45,024 bases of DNA from DAIRET01 sp036795455 (GTDB taxonomy: Bacteria > Bacteroidota > Ignavibacteria > Ignavibacteriales > Ignavibacteriaceae): contig DAIRET010000005.1 of assembly GCA_036795455.1 (NCBI GenBank), positions 1-45,024 of the forward strand, in the 5' to 3' direction. The notes under the pieces are model-generated. The model made no database searches, had not been told where the DNA came from, and saw only the letters and a program-made list of their open reading frames with translations. This document shows, piece after piece, positions 1 to 8,552 of the stretch. Position 1 is the stretch's first letter, and every line of letters begins with the position of its first letter. Both the position numbers and the translations under genes were made by a program.

Positions 1-1
1 T

Positions 2-1723
2 CTAGAAAAAACAGGCGCAATTACTGAAAGAGAAGCTAAAAATCAAGTGCTTGACGATATGGACTTGGAACGGGAAAGAGGGATTACTATAAAATCCCAT
101 GCTATACAGATGAAATATAAATCGCAAAACAATGAATTTTACACTTTTAATTTAATTGATACACCGGGACACGTTGATTTCAGCTACGAAGTATCACGCT
201 CGCTTGCAGCTTGCGAAGGAGCAATTCTTGTTGTTGATGCAGCACAAGGTGTTGAAGCTCAAACAATAAGTAATCTTTATCTTGCAATTGATGCAGGACT
301 TGAGATTGTTCCTGTAATAAATAAAATTGATTTACCGAGCGCCGAAGTAGACAAAGTAAAAAGCCAGATAATAGACTTAATCGGCTGCAAAAGCGAAGAG
401 ATTCTTCCCGTTAGTGCTAAAGCAAACCTCGGCTTTGACGAACTTCTAGAAGCAATTGTAAATAGAATTCCGCCTCCGAAAGGAGATTCATCAGCTCCTT
501 TGCAGGCGTTGATTTTTGATTCTGTTTTCGATTCGTACAGAGGGGCAATTGCGTATATCAGGATTTTCAACGGAACATTAAAAGAGAAAGATAAAATTCG
601 TTTCTTTGCACATGATAAACTTTATGATGCTGAAGAAATCGGTATCCTCGGATTAAAGAAAATCAAAACTTCCGAATTAACTGCCGGCTCTGTGGGATAC
701 CTTATCTCAGGTATAAAAGATGTACATGATACGAAAGTCGGTGATACAGTTACCCATCAAAAAGGTGGTTCTAAAGAGCGGCTGCCGGGATACAAAGAAG
801 TCAAACCGATGGTATACAGCGGGCTTTATCCAACCGACTCGGAAGAATTTGAAAATTTACGCGATGCACTCGAAAAATTTAAGTTGAATGATTCCGCACT
901 TGTATATGAGCCTGAAACTTCGGCAGCACTTGGTTTCGGTTTCAGATGTGGATTCCTCGGTTTGCTGCATATGGAAATCGTTCAGGAAAGATTATTCAGA
1001 GAGTTCAAGCAGGCAATTATTACAACCTTACCAAACGTTGAATATATAGCATATAAAAAAAATGGAGAAAAAATAACGGTTGATAATCCAGCTACTATGC
1101 CCGCAGTCGGTGAACTTGATTATATCGAAGAACCTTACGTTAAATCGCAAATTGTTACCCCCAGCGAATATGTCGGCAACATAATGAAACTTGCTATGGA
1201 TAAGAGGGGTACTTATATAAACACAACTTATCTTGATCCAACAAGAGCCGATTTACAATTTGAATTCCCGCTATCGGAAATTATATTTGATTTTTATGAT
1301 AAGTTAAAATCGACTACACGGGGATATGCTTCTCTTGATTATGAGTTCATCGGTTATAAAGAATCTGACCTCGTTAAACTGGATATACTTCTTAACGGCG
1401 AGCCGGTAGACGCGCTTTCTATGATTGTTCATAAATCAAAATCTTATGACTGGGGAAGAAAAGTTTGTTCCAAGTTGAAAGACCTTATTCCACGCCAGTT
1501 GTTCGAAATATCTATCCAGGCGGCTATCGGAACTAAAGTGATTTCCAAATCTGTTGTAAAAGCCCTTCGTAAAAACGTACTCGCCAAGTGTTATGGCGGT
1601 GATATTACACGTAAAAGAAAATTGCTTGAGAAACAGAAAGAAGGAAAGAGAAGAATGAAACAGGTCGGCAATGTGGAAATTCCGCAGGAAGCTTTTCTTG
1701 CAGTTTTACAGATTGAAGAGTAA
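2..1723 (+). CDS. lepA: Elongation factor 4 (LepA), 5' end missing
   Basis: Translational GTPase that remodels or back-translocates stalled ribosomes. The reading frame is open from base 2, so the gene begins before the window. The GTG at 47 is internal: upstream codons continue the family sequence (LEKTGAITEREAKNQ) into DDMDLERERGITIK, the switch I region. G-domain motifs follow: DTPGHVDF (G3) and NKIDLP (G4). Further on come domain II, the EF-G-like III/V domains (GFGFRCGFLGLLHMEIVQ) and the LepA-specific C-terminal domain ending in RKRKLLEKQKEGKRRMKQVG and EAFLAVLQ. Only about the first 25-30 residues with the P-loop are missing. Signal peptidase I follows 51 bp downstream on the same strand, and lepA-lepB adjacency is common in bacteria. 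Identification is very secure. Confidence 0.97.
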   Translation, partial: LEKTGAITEREAKNQVLDDMDLERERGITIKSHAIQMKYKSQNNEFYTFNLIDTPGHVDFSYEVSRSLAACEGAILVVDAAQGVEAQTISNLYLAIDAGLEIVPVINKIDLPSAEVDKVKSQIIDLIGCKSEEILPVSAKANLGFDELLEAIVNRIPPPKGDSSAPLQALIFDSVFDSYRGAIAYIRIFNGTLKEKDKIRFFAHDKLYDAEEIGILGLKKIKTSELTAGSVGYLISGIKDVHDTKVGDTVTHQKGGSKERLPGYKEVKPMVYSGLYPTDSEEFENLRDALEKFKLNDSALVYEPETSAALGFGFRCGFLGLLHMEIVQERLFREFKQAIITTLPNVEYIAYKKNGEKITVDNPATMPAVGELDYIEEPYVKSQIVTPSEYVGNIMKLAMDKRGTYINTTYLDPTRADLQFEFPLSEIIFDFYDKLKSTTRGYASLDYEFIGYKESDLVKLDILLNGEPVDALSMIVHKSKSYDWGRKVCSKLKDLIPRQLFEISIQAAIGTKVISKSVVKALRKNVLAKCYGGDITRKRKLLEKQKEGKRRMKQVGNVEIPQEAFLAVLQIEE

Positions 1724-1774
1724 GACTTCTTTAATGTTTTTTTTCTTCTTCTCCGAAAAAAATAATGCGGGACG

Positions 1775-2659
1775 ATGGAAACTCCGACTATAAAAAGAAT
1801 TATATCAAAGATAAGAGAATATGTAATAATCTTATTAGTCGCCGTCTTTGCTGCGCTGGTTATTAAAACGCTGTTCCTTGAAGCATTTAAAATTCCTACT
1901 GCATCCATGGAAAACACGCTGCTGGTTGGGGACTATATTCTTGTCAATAAAATAGTTTTCGGTGTAACTACTCCGCCCAATCTTCCGTTCACAAGTATTG
2001 AAATTCCTACTTTAAGGTTCCCGGCATTCAGAGAACCCGGGCGTAATGACGTTATTGTATTCAAGTTTCCGGGAAACCGTGATGAACTGAATCCTTCAAG
2101 TAATCTTAATTATATAAAAAGAGTTGTAGGAATGCCGGGTGATAAAATCCAGATTATAAATAAAGTTTTATATGTTAATAATAAAGTAGTGGACCTTCCC
2201 GAAAACGGAATTTTGAAATCATCACGCATCAGGATACCGGGAGACGGAGACAGCAGAATTTTTCCGAAAGGAAGTAATTGGAACGAAGATTTTTATGGTC
2301 CGATTACAGTACCTAAAAAGGGGATGAAAATCGAATTAACTTTTGATAATTTTTATACATGGCAGACCATAATCGACAGGGAAGCCGGTGAAAGAATAAG
2401 CAGCAACGATGGGAAACAAATTACAATCAACGGCGTTGAAGCTACCGTTTATACATTTCAAAAAGATTACTATTTTGTACTTGGCGATAACAGGGACGAT
2501 AGCATGGACAGCCGCTTCTGGGGCTTTGTTTCTGATGATTTGATTATCGGGAAAGCTGAATTCATCTACTGGTCTTTTGATGAATCTTTAATTGAGAAAA
2601 GTTTTTTCAAATTACTATCCGGGGTTCGGAAAGATAGAATTTTAACAAAGATAAAATAA
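1775..2659 (+). CDS. lepB: Signal peptidase I
   Basis: Membrane-bound leader peptidase (S26A) that removes Sec signal peptides on the outer face of the inner membrane. One N-terminal transmembrane helix (about residues 17-35) leads into the catalytic serine motif PTASMENTLL (Ser44). The general-base lysine is in YIKRVVGMPGD (Lys115). The conserved box GDNRDDSMDSRFWG is near the C-terminus. At 294 residues it is of ordinary length for the phylum, with an insertion between boxes D and E (about residues 140-220). It lies 51 bp after lepA and is probably cotranscribed. The window encodes several Sec-exported proteins that would be substrates. Confidence 0.96.
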   Translation: METPTIKRIISKIREYVIILLVAVFAALVIKTLFLEAFKIPTASMENTLLVGDYILVNKIVFGVTTPPNLPFTSIEIPTLRFPAFREPGRNDVIVFKFPGNRDELNPSSNLNYIKRVVGMPGDKIQIINKVLYVNNKVVDLPENGILKSSRIRIPGDGDSRIFPKGSNWNEDFYGPITVPKKGMKIELTFDNFYTWQTIIDREAGERISSNDGKQITINGVEATVYTFQKDYYFVLGDNRDDSMDSRFWGFVSDDLIIGKAEFIYWSFDESLIEKSFFKLLSGVRKDRILTKIK

Positions 2660-2663
2660 AAAA

Positions 2664-2690
2664 GCTGTTCCTTTTCGAATAAGAAACAGC
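2664..2690 (-). terminator. Bidirectional terminator between lepB and efp
   Basis: A 10-bp stem with one mismatch (GCTGTTCCTT pairing with AAGAAACAGC) lies between the convergent lepB and efp genes. On the minus strand it is followed by a run of T (complement of the A-run at 2656-2663), so it best serves efp. On the plus strand the tail (CTGGAATTTTTAATTT) is weaker. Confidence 0.7.
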
Positions 2691-2729
2691 CTGGAATTTT
2701 TAATTTGCAATGAATGATACAGCTATATG

Positions 2730-3293
2730 CTATTCTTTCACTCGCTCAACGTATTGACCGGTTCTTGTATCTACCTTTATCAAAGTTCCTTCTTCAACAA
2801 AAAGCGGAACATTAACAGAAGCACCGGTTTCGAGTTTCGCCGGCTTAAGCACGTTCGATACCGTATCTCCCTTCGCCCCGGGTTCTGTTTCAACAACCCT
2901 AAGATTAATAAAAATCGGAATTTCAACTGCAAGTATAACTGAGCCGTCAAACAGGATATCAATGTTTGTATTCTCTTTAAGGTATTTTTCACCTTCTCCG
3001 ATTACTTCGGGAGATATGTTCAACTGTTCATAAGTTTCGTTGTCCATTACAACAAAATCCGCCCCTTCTCTATAAAGGAATTGGAAGGTTTTTCTTTCAA
3101 CCCGTACAGCATCAATGCTTTCGCCGGATCTGAATCTGTTCTCAAGTACACGCCCTGTTTTTAAATTTTTTAATTTTGTTCTTACAAATGCGCGCCAGTT
3201 GCCTGGATTAACGTGTTGAAATTCAACAATAGTATAAAGGTCGTTATTCCAGCGGATTACCATGCCGGGTCTGAAATCTGATGTAGATGCCAT
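2730..3293 (-). CDS. efp: Elongation factor P
   Basis: EF-P binds between the P and E sites and relieves stalling at polyproline stretches. The 187-residue protein has the three EF-P domains: an N-terminal KOW-like domain (FRPGMVIRWNNDLYTIVEF), a central OB domain (RKTFQFLYREGADFVVMDNETYEQ) and a C-terminal OB domain ending TGQYVERVKE with the signature LKPAKLETGASVNVPLFVEEGT. The loop tip reads HVNPGNWRAFVR, so Asn32 stands where most bacteria have a modified Lys or Arg. Chlorobi EF-P proteins have a similar PGN tip. The start is preceded by TTTTCGGAGAAAAAG, an SD-like GGAG. No modification enzyme (EpmA, EarP or YmfI type) is visible nearby. Confidence 0.96.
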   Translation of the reverse strand: MASTSDFRPGMVIRWNNDLYTIVEFQHVNPGNWRAFVRTKLKNLKTGRVLENRFRSGESIDAVRVERKTFQFLYREGADFVVMDNETYEQLNISPEVIGEGEKYLKENTNIDILFDGSVILAVEIPIFINLRVVETEPGAKGDTVSNVLKPAKLETGASVNVPLFVEEGTLIKVDTRTGQYVERVKE

Positions 3294-3468
3294 TAATTCT
3301 TTTTCTCCGAAAATTTGATAATTAATTGTGCAAATATAATAATCAGGGCTTTAATTTTAAGATAAATTTGGAAGTTAAAATGAAACCTTGTCCCAATATA
3401 CAGATGGAATAAGCGCACAATGTTCCGGCTGACTAATATGCCGGGTAACTATACCGATCAAGATCGTT

Positions 3469-4686
3469 TTATTCTGTTGTTTCTTCTATTGTTTCTTTGA
3501 ATTCTTTCCCGCTTAAATGAAGGTCTGTTATATCCCTTGAAAATAAAATAATTTTCGGCGGACATTTGCTCCCGTGTCCCGGAATAATTGTGTAATTATT
3601 CTCCCATGTTTTATCAAAACAAACGTCTTCAAAATATAACGGGGTACCTGACTCTATCAACTTATCGAAAAACATTTTTCTGTGTACGGCAGATTCTTCC
3701 GGTAGTAATTTGAAATAGTTAAACTTTGTCAAGTCTTCTTCAGGTTTATTCAGGAAAGAGGAAAAACTGTTTCCGTAAAAAAGTATGTTCCCATTTTGGT
3801 CTGTAACCACTGCTGTATGCAATAATGAATTCAATAAGCCTGTAATAAGGTTTTCGCTCTCACAAATTTTCTCTTCTGTGCTTACCCTCTCCGTAACATC
3901 GGAAATAGTCCCGCCAAGTATAAGCGATTCCTGAAGTTTCAACGGGAAAAAGCGTGTAAGAATAACTTTTCTATTTCCGTCGAGATTCTGAAATGTTATT
4001 TCACTCCAGTGAAAAACCGGCTCTCCTTCCGGGGCAGCTCTGCCCCTATCAAGTATATCTCTGAACTCTTCGTATGTCAGCAGTCGATGGTATTTACTGG
4101 GCGATAGTTCCAGTTGAACATTCCAGAGAAACTTTCCCATCACTTCCCGTTTAAATACTCCTGTTAGCTGTTCCAATTTGTAGTTCCATTCAAGAATAAT
4201 GCCCTGTTCATCAACCATTAAAATACCATTAATTGATTTCTCGACAAATCCCCGGAACTTCCCTTCGCTTTCACGCAGCCTGTTTTCTATGCTTTTTCTT
4301 TTTGTTATATCTCTGAATATACTTAGCAGTAAGGTTTTCCCTTTTCCCATTTTAATAAATGAATTGGAGAGTTCAAACCAGACTCTTTTTCCGTTCCAAA
4401 GTGGCAGCTTTCTTTCGAAGTGGGATTCGATATTCCCCGTCCGGAATCGCTCGCAAATTTTAATGAACATATTCTCCCTGTAACGCATATCATAAATAAT
4501 TGAACAGGCTTCTCCTTCAAGCGATTCTTTTGTTTTACCAATCATTTTACAAAAAGCATCATTAACAAGAAGAACTCTCCCGGTTTCATCGATTAACCGC
4601 ATTCCGTCAAGCGTGTTATCCCATATCTCCTTAAATGGATTTTCAATATTTTCGAACGAGTTTTCTTTGTCTTTCATGCTATTCAC
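3469..4686 (-). CDS. Triple-PAS-domain protein without output domain
   Basis: 405 residues, cytoplasmic, with no signal peptide or membrane segment. Three PAS modules are visible: about residues 18-135 (IWDNTLDGMRLIDETGRVLL, closing SIFRDITKRKSIENRL), 140-270 (FVEKSINGILMVDEQGIILE, closing TISDVTERVSTEEKI) and 280-395 (LLNSLLHTAVVTDQNGNIL, closing ILFSRDITDLHL). The RDITxR/DVTER endings are typical of PAS-PAC junctions. No histidine kinase, GGDEF, EAL, HTH or AAA+ domain follows. It ends with an acidic tail (FKETIEETTE) and a stop. It could be a single-domain-output sensor working through a partner, or a relic of a kinase. The ligand is unknown. The gene is monocistronic by position, 175 bp upstream of efp on the same strand. 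Confidence 0.85.
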   Translation of the reverse strand: MNSMKDKENSFENIENPFKEIWDNTLDGMRLIDETGRVLLVNDAFCKMIGKTKESLEGEACSIIYDMRYRENMFIKICERFRTGNIESHFERKLPLWNGKRVWFELSNSFIKMGKGKTLLLSIFRDITKRKSIENRLRESEGKFRGFVEKSINGILMVDEQGIILEWNYKLEQLTGVFKREVMGKFLWNVQLELSPSKYHRLLTYEEFRDILDRGRAAPEGEPVFHWSEITFQNLDGNRKVILTRFFPLKLQESLILGGTISDVTERVSTEEKICESENLITGLLNSLLHTAVVTDQNGNILFYGNSFSSFLNKPEEDLTKFNYFKLLPEESAVHRKMFFDKLIESGTPLYFEDVCFDKTWENNYTIIPGHGSKCPPKIILFSRDITDLHLSGKEFKETIEETTE

Positions 4687-5054
4687 CGCTGCATTTATTC
4701 TATTTGTATAGTTATTAAAACAGGTTGCCGATACTTGTTGATTTTATGGTTAAAGAAATCATTTATGCTGAAGGGAATTTAATCAATTGGGAATATTGAT
4801 GCAATACAATTCTATAAAAAGGTTGACAATTTTTGACTGCGCATCCACATTACCCGGAGTTTATAATTGTTGTTGAATCTATTCCTTTACCGCTTGACAA
4901 AAGAATCACTTTTAAAGGAAGGTTGCTGTATGTTATCAAATATTCGGAACGTTTAGTTAATTATTCTACCGCATAACAAGTATTGAATAATCCCGCATAT
5001 CGGACTATTTATTTTTGCATCGTTATTTTTCATGGATTTAAACTAACGAGGTTT
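4687..5054. other. 368-bp divergent intergenic region
   Basis: This separates the PAS protein (-) from the barrel receptor (+) and should hold promoters for both. I found no confident promoter. TTGACA-like hexamers occur at about 4822 and 4894 without good partners. An open stretch at 4833-4976 is described separately. Confidence 0.5.
4833..4976 (+). pseudogene. Possible 47-codon ORF or coding remnant
   Basis: An open frame beginning at TTG runs 47 codons to TAA and reads like protein (segments such as HPHYPEFIIVVESIPLPLDK and RLLYVIKYSERLVNYSTA). It has no ATG and no clear SD, and stops lie immediately upstream in frame. It may be the decayed 3' end of a gene or chance. I recognise no family. 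Confidence 0.2.
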
Positions 5055-7487
5055 ATGATGAGTCGGAAAATTTTACTGGCTGTACTAATTTTATCTTCAG
5101 TTGCAATATACGGAAGTTCGGAAACCGGGTTTCTACCCGATCCTAAACCCGGTACGGTTGAGGGAGTTATAATTGATTCTTTAGACGGAATACCGCTTCA
5201 ATATGCAAATATCACTTTACACAATAGAGTTGATTCGTCCTTTGCTGCTGGTTCGGCAACCGGAATTAAAGGAGAGTTTTTATTCCCAAATCTACCGGAA
5301 GGAAATTACTACTTAAAAATCAGTTACATGGGATACGGCAGTAAGTTCATTCCGAATATTACAATATCCCAAAGTAAGAGTAAAGTAAACCTTGGAGAAG
5401 TAAAACTTCTAAAAAATGCCGTTGAGCTTGGTGAAGCAAAAGTAAGCGGAGAAAAGCCGGTTGAAGAATTCCAGCTTGATAAAAAAGTAATTAATGTTTC
5501 GGCAGATATAAATTCATCAGGTGGAACCGTACTTGACGTGTTAAGAAATCAACCTTCGGTTAGAGTCGATGCGGACGGGAACGTCTATTTACGGGGAAGC
5601 GGTAATTTCACAATACTCGTAAACGGCAGACCTTATGTATTGCAAGGCGCGGATGCATTGAGGCAGATTGCAGCAAATTCAGTTGAGAATATAGAAATAA
5701 TTACCAATCCTTCTGCAAAATACGATGCGGAAAGTGCGGCTGGTATAATCAACATTAATCTTAAAAAACAAGCCGAATATAGTCTTAGTGGAATCGCTAA
5801 CGGAAGTGTGGGTTCACGCGATAAATACAATTCGGATTTTTCAGGAAATTACTCTATTAACGGTTTAAATATTACAGCCGGTGCAGACTTTAGAATAAAC
5901 AACTATTTTTCAAATCAGGAAATGGATAGAAATACCGTTATCCCTTCCGGGCTTTTGAACAATCTAACAAAAATTGACAGAAGAGACAGAAGAGATCAAA
6001 CAAACGTAAGAGTTGGCATTGACTACACTATTGACCCCAAAAACAGCTTTGCGATAAATGCTTCTTTCGGTAGTATTGACATGGGGAGAGATTACAATTC
6101 CAAAGTTCATCAAGTAGAACCGGGATTGGAAAAATACGCATATATAAAGAACAGGATGGACCTGTCGGCGAAGTTTTTTACTTCTTCTTTATATTATACG
6201 CACAAATTTGAACCGGATGTAAATGATATTATCTTCGAGTTCTTTTATACAAAAGTCGACATGCCGAATGTTCAAAAAACTGATGAGCATTCAACCGATA
6301 ACACTTTTTCAAGAACACTAACTCCGTTGATGTCGGAATTTAAAAACGGCACCAATCGCGATGAAGGAAGAATTAAAGTAAATTATTCGCATAAATTCGA
6401 TCCAACAAGCTCACTTGAAATCGGTGTTCAATCGAATTTCTCGTACCGCTACCTGGATATCGAATACAAAACCTTTAATTGGAACAATCCTATATGGGTT
6501 ATTGACAATAATTTGACAAACAATTTCAATTTCAGAAATAATGTTTACGCCGGGTTCGTTACTTATTCAAATGCTTTTTTCGGCTTTAATTTCCAGGCAG
6601 GATTACGCGGAGAATACCTTGATAGACTATTAAATCAAAACACCCTCAACAGCAGTTATAAGTATGATAAAATGGATTTGTTTCCTTCTTTCAGTATAAG
6701 CAGAAAGATAGAAGACCATCAATTGCAGTTCAGTTACAGCCGGAGAGTAGATAGACCACACGAGAGTTTACTAAATCCGTATCCTTTTTATTCTGATTCA
6801 TATCTTACTACTTACGGTAATCCTCAGCTTTTACCTGAATACATAAATTCGTACGAATTGAATTATCAGAAAATGTTTGGAAATATTTTTACATCGGTTC
6901 AAACTTACTTAAGGAACTCGGAAAACTCGGTACTTCAAGTTCATACAGTAGATAACAACGGGAAATTATACGCTACATTCGGAAACTTTGCGAAAACTTT
7001 GTCTGCCGGAGTTGAATTATCTTCGAGCCTGCCCCTATTGCAGTGGTTGAGAATTGACCCGGGTGTAAACCTTTTTCATTATGAACTTGACGGCGATTTA
7101 TCGGGAAGAAAAGTTGAAACAAAATCATTTAGCTGGACAGCAAGACTGAACACAACTTTAACAGTAATGGAAGATACCCGGTTACAGGTATCCGCTAATT
7201 ACTACGGGAAACAGATTGACGCACAAGCTGAGTTTCATCCTGTTTTCTTCCTAAATATGTCCTTGAGAAAAGATTTCTTCGAAAGGAGATTTTCAGTTAC
7301 TTTACAGGCACAAAACATTCTTACAACTTCATACTGGAATGTAATGGCTTCGGGACAGAATTACCTGAATTACATTTCAGGGAAACAGGAGGTTCCGGTA
7401 ATCAACCTCCTATTCTCTTATAATTTCAATAACTTCAAGCGGTCAACACGCGGTAATGATAACGTTGATGTCAATACAGGCTTTTAA
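5055..7487 (+). CDS. TonB-receptor-like outer-membrane beta-barrel protein
   Basis: Outer-membrane protein of the CarboxypepD_reg-like / plug / OMP_b-brl_3 architecture common in Bacteroidota. After a signal peptide (KILLAVLILSSVAIYGSS) comes a carboxypeptidase regulatory-like fold (VEGVIIDSLDGIPLQYANIT to LKISYMGYG). Next is a plug domain (LDVLRNQPSVRVDADGNVYL to IEIITNPSAKYDAESAAGII), then a long barrel of alternating strands with GNPQLLPEYINSYELNY near the end. These receptors import siderophores, metals or oligomers using TonB; the substrate here cannot be told. An upstream in-frame TTG at 4983 would add 24 residues before the signal peptide and is unlikely. The adjacent ATG codons at 5055 and 5058 follow GAGG at 5048-5051, which favours one of them. 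Confidence 0.88.
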   Translation: MMSRKILLAVLILSSVAIYGSSETGFLPDPKPGTVEGVIIDSLDGIPLQYANITLHNRVDSSFAAGSATGIKGEFLFPNLPEGNYYLKISYMGYGSKFIPNITISQSKSKVNLGEVKLLKNAVELGEAKVSGEKPVEEFQLDKKVINVSADINSSGGTVLDVLRNQPSVRVDADGNVYLRGSGNFTILVNGRPYVLQGADALRQIAANSVENIEIITNPSAKYDAESAAGIININLKKQAEYSLSGIANGSVGSRDKYNSDFSGNYSINGLNITAGADFRINNYFSNQEMDRNTVIPSGLLNNLTKIDRRDRRDQTNVRVGIDYTIDPKNSFAINASFGSIDMGRDYNSKVHQVEPGLEKYAYIKNRMDLSAKFFTSSLYYTHKFEPDVNDIIFEFFYTKVDMPNVQKTDEHSTDNTFSRTLTPLMSEFKNGTNRDEGRIKVNYSHKFDPTSSLEIGVQSNFSYRYLDIEYKTFNWNNPIWVIDNNLTNNFNFRNNVYAGFVTYSNAFFGFNFQAGLRGEYLDRLLNQNTLNSSYKYDKMDLFPSFSISRKIEDHQLQFSYSRRVDRPHESLLNPYPFYSDSYLTTYGNPQLLPEYINSYELNYQKMFGNIFTSVQTYLRNSENSVLQVHTVDNNGKLYATFGNFAKTLSAGVELSSSLPLLQWLRIDPGVNLFHYELDGDLSGRKVETKSFSWTARLNTTLTVMEDTRLQVSANYYGKQIDAQAEFHPVFFLNMSLRKDFFERRFSVTLQAQNILTTSYWNVMASGQNYLNYISGKQEVPVINLLFSYNFNNFKRSTRGNDNVDVNTGF

Positions 7488-7525
7488 CTGTAATTAACAA
7501 GGGGATGCTAATCTCATCCATTAGC

Positions 7526-7568
7526 CGGGATACTTCACTCGTGTAGAAGTATCCCGTTTTGTTTTTTT
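7526..7568 (+). terminator. Rho-independent terminator after barrel receptor gene
   Basis: A perfect 11-bp stem (CGGGATACTTC / GAAGTATCCCG, 7526-7536 with 7546-7556) and a 9-nt loop are followed by TTTTGTTTTTTT. This is a classic intrinsic terminator 38 bp after the stop codon. Confidence 0.92.
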
Positions 7569-7633
7569 CTAAAAAGTGTGCTTAGAATACATTTGCCAAC
7601 AGATTCAAAATTTCTTTTTCAATTGAAGAGAAT

Positions 7634-8422
7634 TTACCGAATATAGATATCTCCAATTAAATAAAGCCTGGCGTGCCCTGCAATCTTAATCCTTTCTCCG
7701 CATTCGGTACAGTAGAGAGAGCCTCCCCTATCGGAAAGCTGTTCAGCTTTCAATTCTTTTTTTCCTAATTTTTTTGACCAGTAAGGAGTAAGCGAGGTAT
7801 GAGCCGAACCGGTAACAGGGTCTTCATTAATTCCAAGTTGCGGAGTGAAAAATCGGGATACGAAATCAACTTTTTCTCCCTGTGCTGTTATTATCAATCC
7901 ACGGCTGTTCAGTTTGGACACCTTACTAAAATCCGGTTTAATATTTTTAATCTCTGTTTCAGTATTGAAGACAGCGAGATAATCGCTAATACCTTTAAAT
8001 GTTTCGATGGGTTCAATTCCTACGCAATTAAGAATTTCATCTTCAATTTTAACCGGGGTCAAATTATCAGCCGGGAAATTAAGCTCCAACAAATCATCGA
8101 TCTTTTTTACTTTGAGTATTCCGCTTTTTGAATTGAATACGATTTCTTCTTTTTTATAGCCGATGAAATTAAAAATAACAAAAGCCGACGCAAGTGTTGC
8201 ATGCCCGCATAAATCAACTTCAACTTTAGGTGTAAACCATCTGATTTCAAATTCATTTTCTTTGGGAACAACAAAAGCAGTCTCGGCAAGATTATTCTCA
8301 CTGCTTATATTTTGCATTAATTGATCATCAACCCATTCATCAAGCAGACAAACTGCTGCAGGGTTTCCGTGGAAAATTTTTTCTGTAAAAGCGTCAACCT
8401 GGTATAGTTTTAGGTTTTTCAT
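7634..8422 (-). CDS. PhzF-family isomerase-like protein
   Basis: 262 residues matching the PhzF phenazine-biosynthesis/diaminopimelate-epimerase fold. The N-terminal half has YQVDAFTEKIFHGNPAAVC and NLAETAFVV, whose Glu corresponds to the acid/base Glu of PhzF. It also has RWFTPKVEVDLCGHATLASA. The C-terminal half has GINEDPVTGSAHTSLTPYW, carrying the conserved Asp. No other phenazine genes are present, so this is one of the many stand-alone PhzF homologues whose substrate is unknown. It lies downstream of the peroxiredoxin gene on the same strand, but a strong terminator sits between them, so it probably has its own promoter. It may be transcribed by readthrough as well. Confidence 0.88.
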   Translation of the reverse strand: MKNLKLYQVDAFTEKIFHGNPAAVCLLDEWVDDQLMQNISSENNLAETAFVVPKENEFEIRWFTPKVEVDLCGHATLASAFVIFNFIGYKKEEIVFNSKSGILKVKKIDDLLELNFPADNLTPVKIEDEILNCVGIEPIETFKGISDYLAVFNTETEIKNIKPDFSKVSKLNSRGLIITAQGEKVDFVSRFFTPQLGINEDPVTGSAHTSLTPYWSKKLGKKELKAEQLSDRGGSLYCTECGERIKIAGHARLYLIGDIYIR

Positions 8423-8461
8423 AATAGTTCCTAATAGTTAATCGTAAAAGAGAACACAAAT

Positions 8462-8530
8462 ATAAAAAAAGGAAGCACGTATTCCTTTTATCCGGATATA
8501 ATGGATAATAAATTCATACGTGCTTCCTTA
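8462..8530 (-). terminator. Terminator of the peroxiredoxin gene
   Basis: A perfect 13-bp inverted repeat (AGGAAGCACGTAT at 8470-8482, ATACGTGCTTCCT at 8516-8528) encloses a 33-nt apical region with a smaller hairpin potential. On the minus strand it is followed by a run of T. It sits 23 bp after the peroxiredoxin stop. Confidence 0.88.
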
Positions 8531-8552
8531 AAACAAGAAAGGAATAACTAAA

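Noticed and set aside
47..49. GTG 47 as the lepA start
   Set aside because: The frame is open to the window edge and the upstream codons match LepA sequence, so this codon is internal.
277..570. Long antisense ORF in lepA and many similar ORFs opposite or out of frame with good genes
   Set aside because: These are shadows of genuine coding sequences with no recognisable domains or RBS.
4983..5054. Extended N-terminus of the barrel receptor from TTG 4983
   Set aside because: It would place 24 residues before a good signal peptide; ATG 5055/5058 with GAGG upstream is more likely.
7634..8422. Phenazine biosynthesis gene
   Set aside because: PhzF homologues are widespread without phenazine pathways, and no phzA-E/G genes are nearby.
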